The translations under genes were made by a program, and so were the position numbers. Positions 61,399 to 64,000 of a stretch of 64,000 nucleotides of DNA are shown here, piece by piece. Source of the stretch: Bacillus cytotoxicus (lineage in GTDB: Bacteria > Bacillota > Bacilli > Bacillales > Bacillaceae_G); the NCBI RefSeq assembly GCF_023715645.1, contig NZ_JAMBOP010000003.1:1-64000 (forward strand), written 5' to 3'. A model generated the notes under the pieces. That model was given only the letters and a program-made list of their open reading frames with translations. It ran no database searches and was not told where the DNA came from. Positions within the stretch are counted from its first letter, which is position 1. The number at the start of each line of letters is the position of its first letter.

Positions 61399-63491
61399 TC
61401 ACATTCATACTTATATAACTCTTTTCCATACCCACGATCAATGACAATCATTTCGTTCGGATATAACGTTTTATGTTCACGCCCTGTTTCTTCATCTGTT
61501 AAAAACATACCATCAATTACCATACCTGACACTTGAGAATCTTTCGTTACAAATATAGATTTCGAACCTTTTTTTGCAACAAATGTAACGGACTGTACCG
61601 TTTTCCGTTCCGCCCGAAATGGAATACCAAAATAGTGATTCCACCATTTTGTACGCAGTGGTTCTGGTTCAGATTTATATAACCAATCTTCTGCAATCGA
61701 TTGGTCCCATTCATAATATATAAGCGCCTTCCTATGAAAACGCGGACGAACCACCCATCCAATAACAAGAGTTGCAACTATGAGTAAAATGATACTAAAC
61801 GGTAAAACGAACTGAAAAATAATCGCATAACGCTCAAAAAAAGGAACATCGCTAATAGAAAGTGAAAATTGTTTACTCACTTTTTGTGATTGCGAATCTT
61901 GTAATGTGATGGTAGCTTCTACGGTGCCGGTATCTGTAAAATTAAATGTGTTGGAGTAATAAGGACGAGGATAGACGTATAGTTGATTTCTATGTTGCTT
62001 GATCTCATAGTTGATAGATTTAGGAAATGTAACAGTAACTGTTTTTAATAATTCCTTTACTTCTGCTTCTGACAGCGCTTCGTCGTTCAATAACGGCTGA
62101 ATGATAATTGGTGCACTATGCTTTAAATTTGTTACTTTTTCCGTATAATTTGTTGTCATAACTTGTAATGATAGTTTTGGTCTTGGTGCAGATTGCATAT
62201 AAAATTCTTTCGTTTGACGATAAAATCCTTTTATATTCATGTGCACATTTCCACGTATGGATTCTTTTCCAATCTTTGTTTCATAATAAAAAGCTTTCCG
62301 CTCTCCATTCCATTTCATCGCGTATATTTGACCATTTATTTCTATTTGGGCGGTAAAATATGAAGCATCTACTGGTACATTTGTTGGTTTTGCTTCTATT
62401 ATAGCTGTTTGACCTTCATAAAATTGGTCTGTTGTCTTTTTCTGCTCTTTTTCATAAGTAGAAATCGAATAATCTAATGCTGGTTCAACAAGCACTTTCA
62501 TATTTTCCTTTGAAACGGCTTGATCAACCTCTAATATATATGCGCCTGGTTCGATTACATCATTATTTTTAGACATAATATGTGTAATGCCACCATATAG
62601 CCCCATACCTGCTGGTGCTTGAATTGAAAATTTTGATTGTAACTGAAGTGACCCTTTTATATTTTGAATACGATACGGTACGTTCTGAGAAGATTGATTA
62701 ACAAGCGTAATTCGTTTTAATGGAAATGGTGTTGTAATTTCAATTTTGTTTCCAACTATACTTGTTTTCACCGTTTCTTCTACTGATGAAAATGGATCAC
62801 GATTTGCTACGAATGCAGCCGCTTTGTTCACACTGTGAATAACACCATCTTCTCCGCTTGTAGGTAGCACAATTCCATTTGTTTGTTGTTTCCAAATATC
62901 TTTAAAGATGTTCATCTGCATTTTTTCTTGCGGTCCTAAATTTTCTTCCATCGTAATTAATACCGCATGCAAAGAAACTTTTTTTGCTTCCATTTCTTTT
63001 TTAAACTTACTTAACGTTTCGAAAATTCGCTTTTTCTCACTATCCTCTTGCTTTTCTAACTCATTAAAAGCCCCATCTGTTAAAACGATAAGCCAAAATT
63101 CACGATTGGCATTCACCTGAGCTTCCCTCTTCATCGATTGAATTGCCGTTTCCACCGATTGAAAAGGTGTATTCGCTTGTTCATTCCATGTTTGAATCTT
63201 TTCAATTTCTCCTTGTCGCTTACTTTTCTCCAAAGAAACTGATATCTCCCCTGCTGGATGGCTCATTGGTACATAAGTGAACGTATCTTTTTCATCTAAC
63301 AGTGCAATCAAACTTTGCAGTGCATAATTAGCATATTTCCACCGATCATTATTACGCATACTTCCAGAATCATCATATACAAGTGAGACGACACGCTGCC
63401 TTCCCTCTTCTCCTTTCGCCAAACTAGAAAAAGGGTTCATACATATAAGTAGTAAAAACAAAATAGACGTGGCTATAATTCGAATATACAT
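61395..63491 (-). CDS. Membrane vWA-domain protein
   Basis: The 698-residue protein has an N-terminal signal peptide (~1-25) and an extracellular von Willebrand A domain (~33-235) with MIDAS Asp40-x-Ser42-x-Ser44 (VYDDSGSMR) and VLTDGAFNE. Ig/beta-rich repeats follow (~240-555), then a single TM helix near 565-590 (IIFQFVLPFSIILLIVATLVIGWVV) and a ~110-residue cytoplasmic tail. It probably binds a protein ligand outside and signals or anchors inside. It lies upstream of the tubulin-like gene on the same strand, a pairing known for FtsZ-like/vWA systems. AAAGGTGG precedes the ATG. Confidence 0.85.
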   Translation of the reverse strand: MYIRIIATSILFLLLICMNPFSSLAKGEEGRQRVVSLVYDDSGSMRNNDRWKYANYALQSLIALLDEKDTFTYVPMSHPAGEISVSLEKSKRQGEIEKIQTWNEQANTPFQSVETAIQSMKREAQVNANREFWLIVLTDGAFNELEKQEDSEKKRIFETLSKFKKEMEAKKVSLHAVLITMEENLGPQEKMQMNIFKDIWKQQTNGIVLPTSGEDGVIHSVNKAAAFVANRDPFSSVEETVKTSIVGNKIEITTPFPLKRITLVNQSSQNVPYRIQNIKGSLQLQSKFSIQAPAGMGLYGGITHIMSKNNDVIEPGAYILEVDQAVSKENMKVLVEPALDYSISTYEKEQKKTTDQFYEGQTAIIEAKPTNVPVDASYFTAQIEINGQIYAMKWNGERKAFYYETKIGKESIRGNVHMNIKGFYRQTKEFYMQSAPRPKLSLQVMTTNYTEKVTNLKHSAPIIIQPLLNDEALSEAEVKELLKTVTVTFPKSINYEIKQHRNQLYVYPRPYYSNTFNFTDTGTVEATITLQDSQSQKVSKQFSLSISDVPFFERYAIIFQFVLPFSIILLIVATLVIGWVVRPRFHRKALIYYEWDQSIAEDWLYKSEPEPLRTKWWNHYFGIPFRAERKTVQSVTFVAKKGSKSIFVTKDSQVSGMVIDGMFLTDEETGREHKTLYPNEMIVIDRGYGKELYKYECE

Positions 63492-63613
63492 GTTGAAGCT
63501 TCGCCACCTTTGTAGACAAATTCCTATGTTAAAACTTATGAGAGGAAATACAAGATATGACTTGTATTTTGAAAAACAAACGAAAATATAATATTATTAT
63601 GTAAACTGATTGC

Positions 63614-63820
63614 TTTTATTATAAAAATTAGAAACCTGACATAAAACCCATTTTCTTTTTAGGTGGGTGGGCGTGAGCGACTGGCCATGTGTTGCAGCGG
63701 TCAGGGCCTTTTTCTGTGACGTGCGAGATTTTAAAACAAAAGGAGGAAGCAAGTAGCGGGCATCTTTTGTTTAGCATAGCCGGTCGTGTATATAGTGAAT
63801 AAGCAAAAAGGATTTATATA
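63614..63820 (+). repeat. bcr1 repeat, first of a tandem pair
   Basis: ttttattataaaaattagaaacctgacataaaaccc ... gaataagcaaaaaggatttatat. It is full length, lies upstream of the vWA gene on the opposite strand, and shares its right terminal TTTAT with the next copy. Confidence 0.85.
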
Positions 63821-63975
63821 GATAACTCTAAATTAGAAATCTGACGTAAAGCCTCTTTTCTTTTTAGATGGGCGTGAGCGACTGGCCATGTGTTGCAGCG
63901 GTCAGGGCCTTTTTCTGCCACGTGCGAGAGTTTTAAAATAAAAGGAGAAAGCGAGTAGCGGTCGTTTCGTTTTTC
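63812..63975 (+). repeat. bcr1 repeat, second of a tandem pair, 3'-truncated
   Basis: tttatatagataactctaaattagaaatctgacgtaaa ... gagaaagcgagtagcggtcgttt is almost identical to the first copy through its central 70 bp, but the right terminus is lost before the window end. Confidence 0.8.
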
Positions 63976-64000
63976 TTTCTCTTCATTATAACAACAATGA

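Overview
The window is from a low-GC Bacillus of the B. cereus group (B. cereus / thuringiensis / anthracis / mycoides). Supporting this are full and decayed copies of the group-specific ~190 bp bcr1 repeat (about ten), strong GGAGG ribosome binding sites with frequent TTG starts, and typical group genes: bacillolysin-type neutral protease, BshB2/YojF, DUF3900, squalene-hopene cyclase, (S)-benzoin-forming benzil reductase, CspA-type cold shock protein. No rRNA, tRNA, CRISPR array or intact insertion sequence was seen.

Layout. 1-8.6 kb is an accessory region. It holds palindromic repeats, a cofactor-free haloperoxidase/esterase, a four-gene operon (two YcaC-type isochorismatase-family hydrolases, a membrane-anchored ABM-domain protein, an amidohydrolase with a His/Cys-rich tail) preceded by several LysR-type boxes, a convergent LysR regulator, an IS6-family transposase fossil, an MhqR-like MarR repressor with its operator, and a truncated polysaccharide deacetylase. 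8.7-14.5 kb has a GNAT, an MFS pump with a convergent AraC regulator, a secreted M4 protease and a Nudix hydrolase. 14.8-19.1 kb has a DUF2642 protein, bshB2-yojF (bacillithiol), an ArsB/NhaD-type permease, a coiled-coil membrane peptide and a broken ilvA. 19.2-23.5 kb is an Mg2+-responsive operon: M-box riboswitch, a 27-codon small ORF, a fused double ABC permease, an ABC ATPase and MgtC, with no solute-binding protein. 23.9-29.9 kb has a Bcr/CflA exporter, a VanW lipoprotein, a DUF3900 protein and a second-type HemY/CgoX oxidase.

30.2-36.9 kb is a minus-strand carbohydrate cluster: PIG-L deacetylase, GT4 glycosyltransferase, ATP-grasp ligase, APH-like kinase, a second GT4, and further upstream a small protein-kinase-like gene. 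The enzyme classes resemble bacillithiol/mycothiol-type glycoside assembly, but the product is unknown. 37-57 kb is mainly core metabolism: exonuclease, cold shock protein with a leader peptide ORF, phosphodiester glycosidase, acetate transporter, Nudix, ferritin-like protein, benzil reductase, GNAT, argininosuccinate-lyase paralogue, serine hydrolase, nucleoside hydrolase, YhdT-PanF pantothenate uptake, aldehyde dehydrogenase, FabG-like reductase, YfhD-like peptide, squalene-hopene cyclase, YuiD, RarD, DUF1294 and CarD. 57.4-63.5 kb has a cold-shock fossil fused to a bcr1 fragment, a 46-aa ORF, a giant tubulin/FtsZ-like protein and a membrane vWA protein. The window ends in two tandem bcr1 copies.

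Most promising for new biology: the M-box/small ORF/ABC/MgtC operon, the deacetylase-GT4-ATP-grasp-kinase cluster, and the tubulin-like/vWA pair with its 46-aa neighbour. All functions are read from sequence by eye; no database search was possible.
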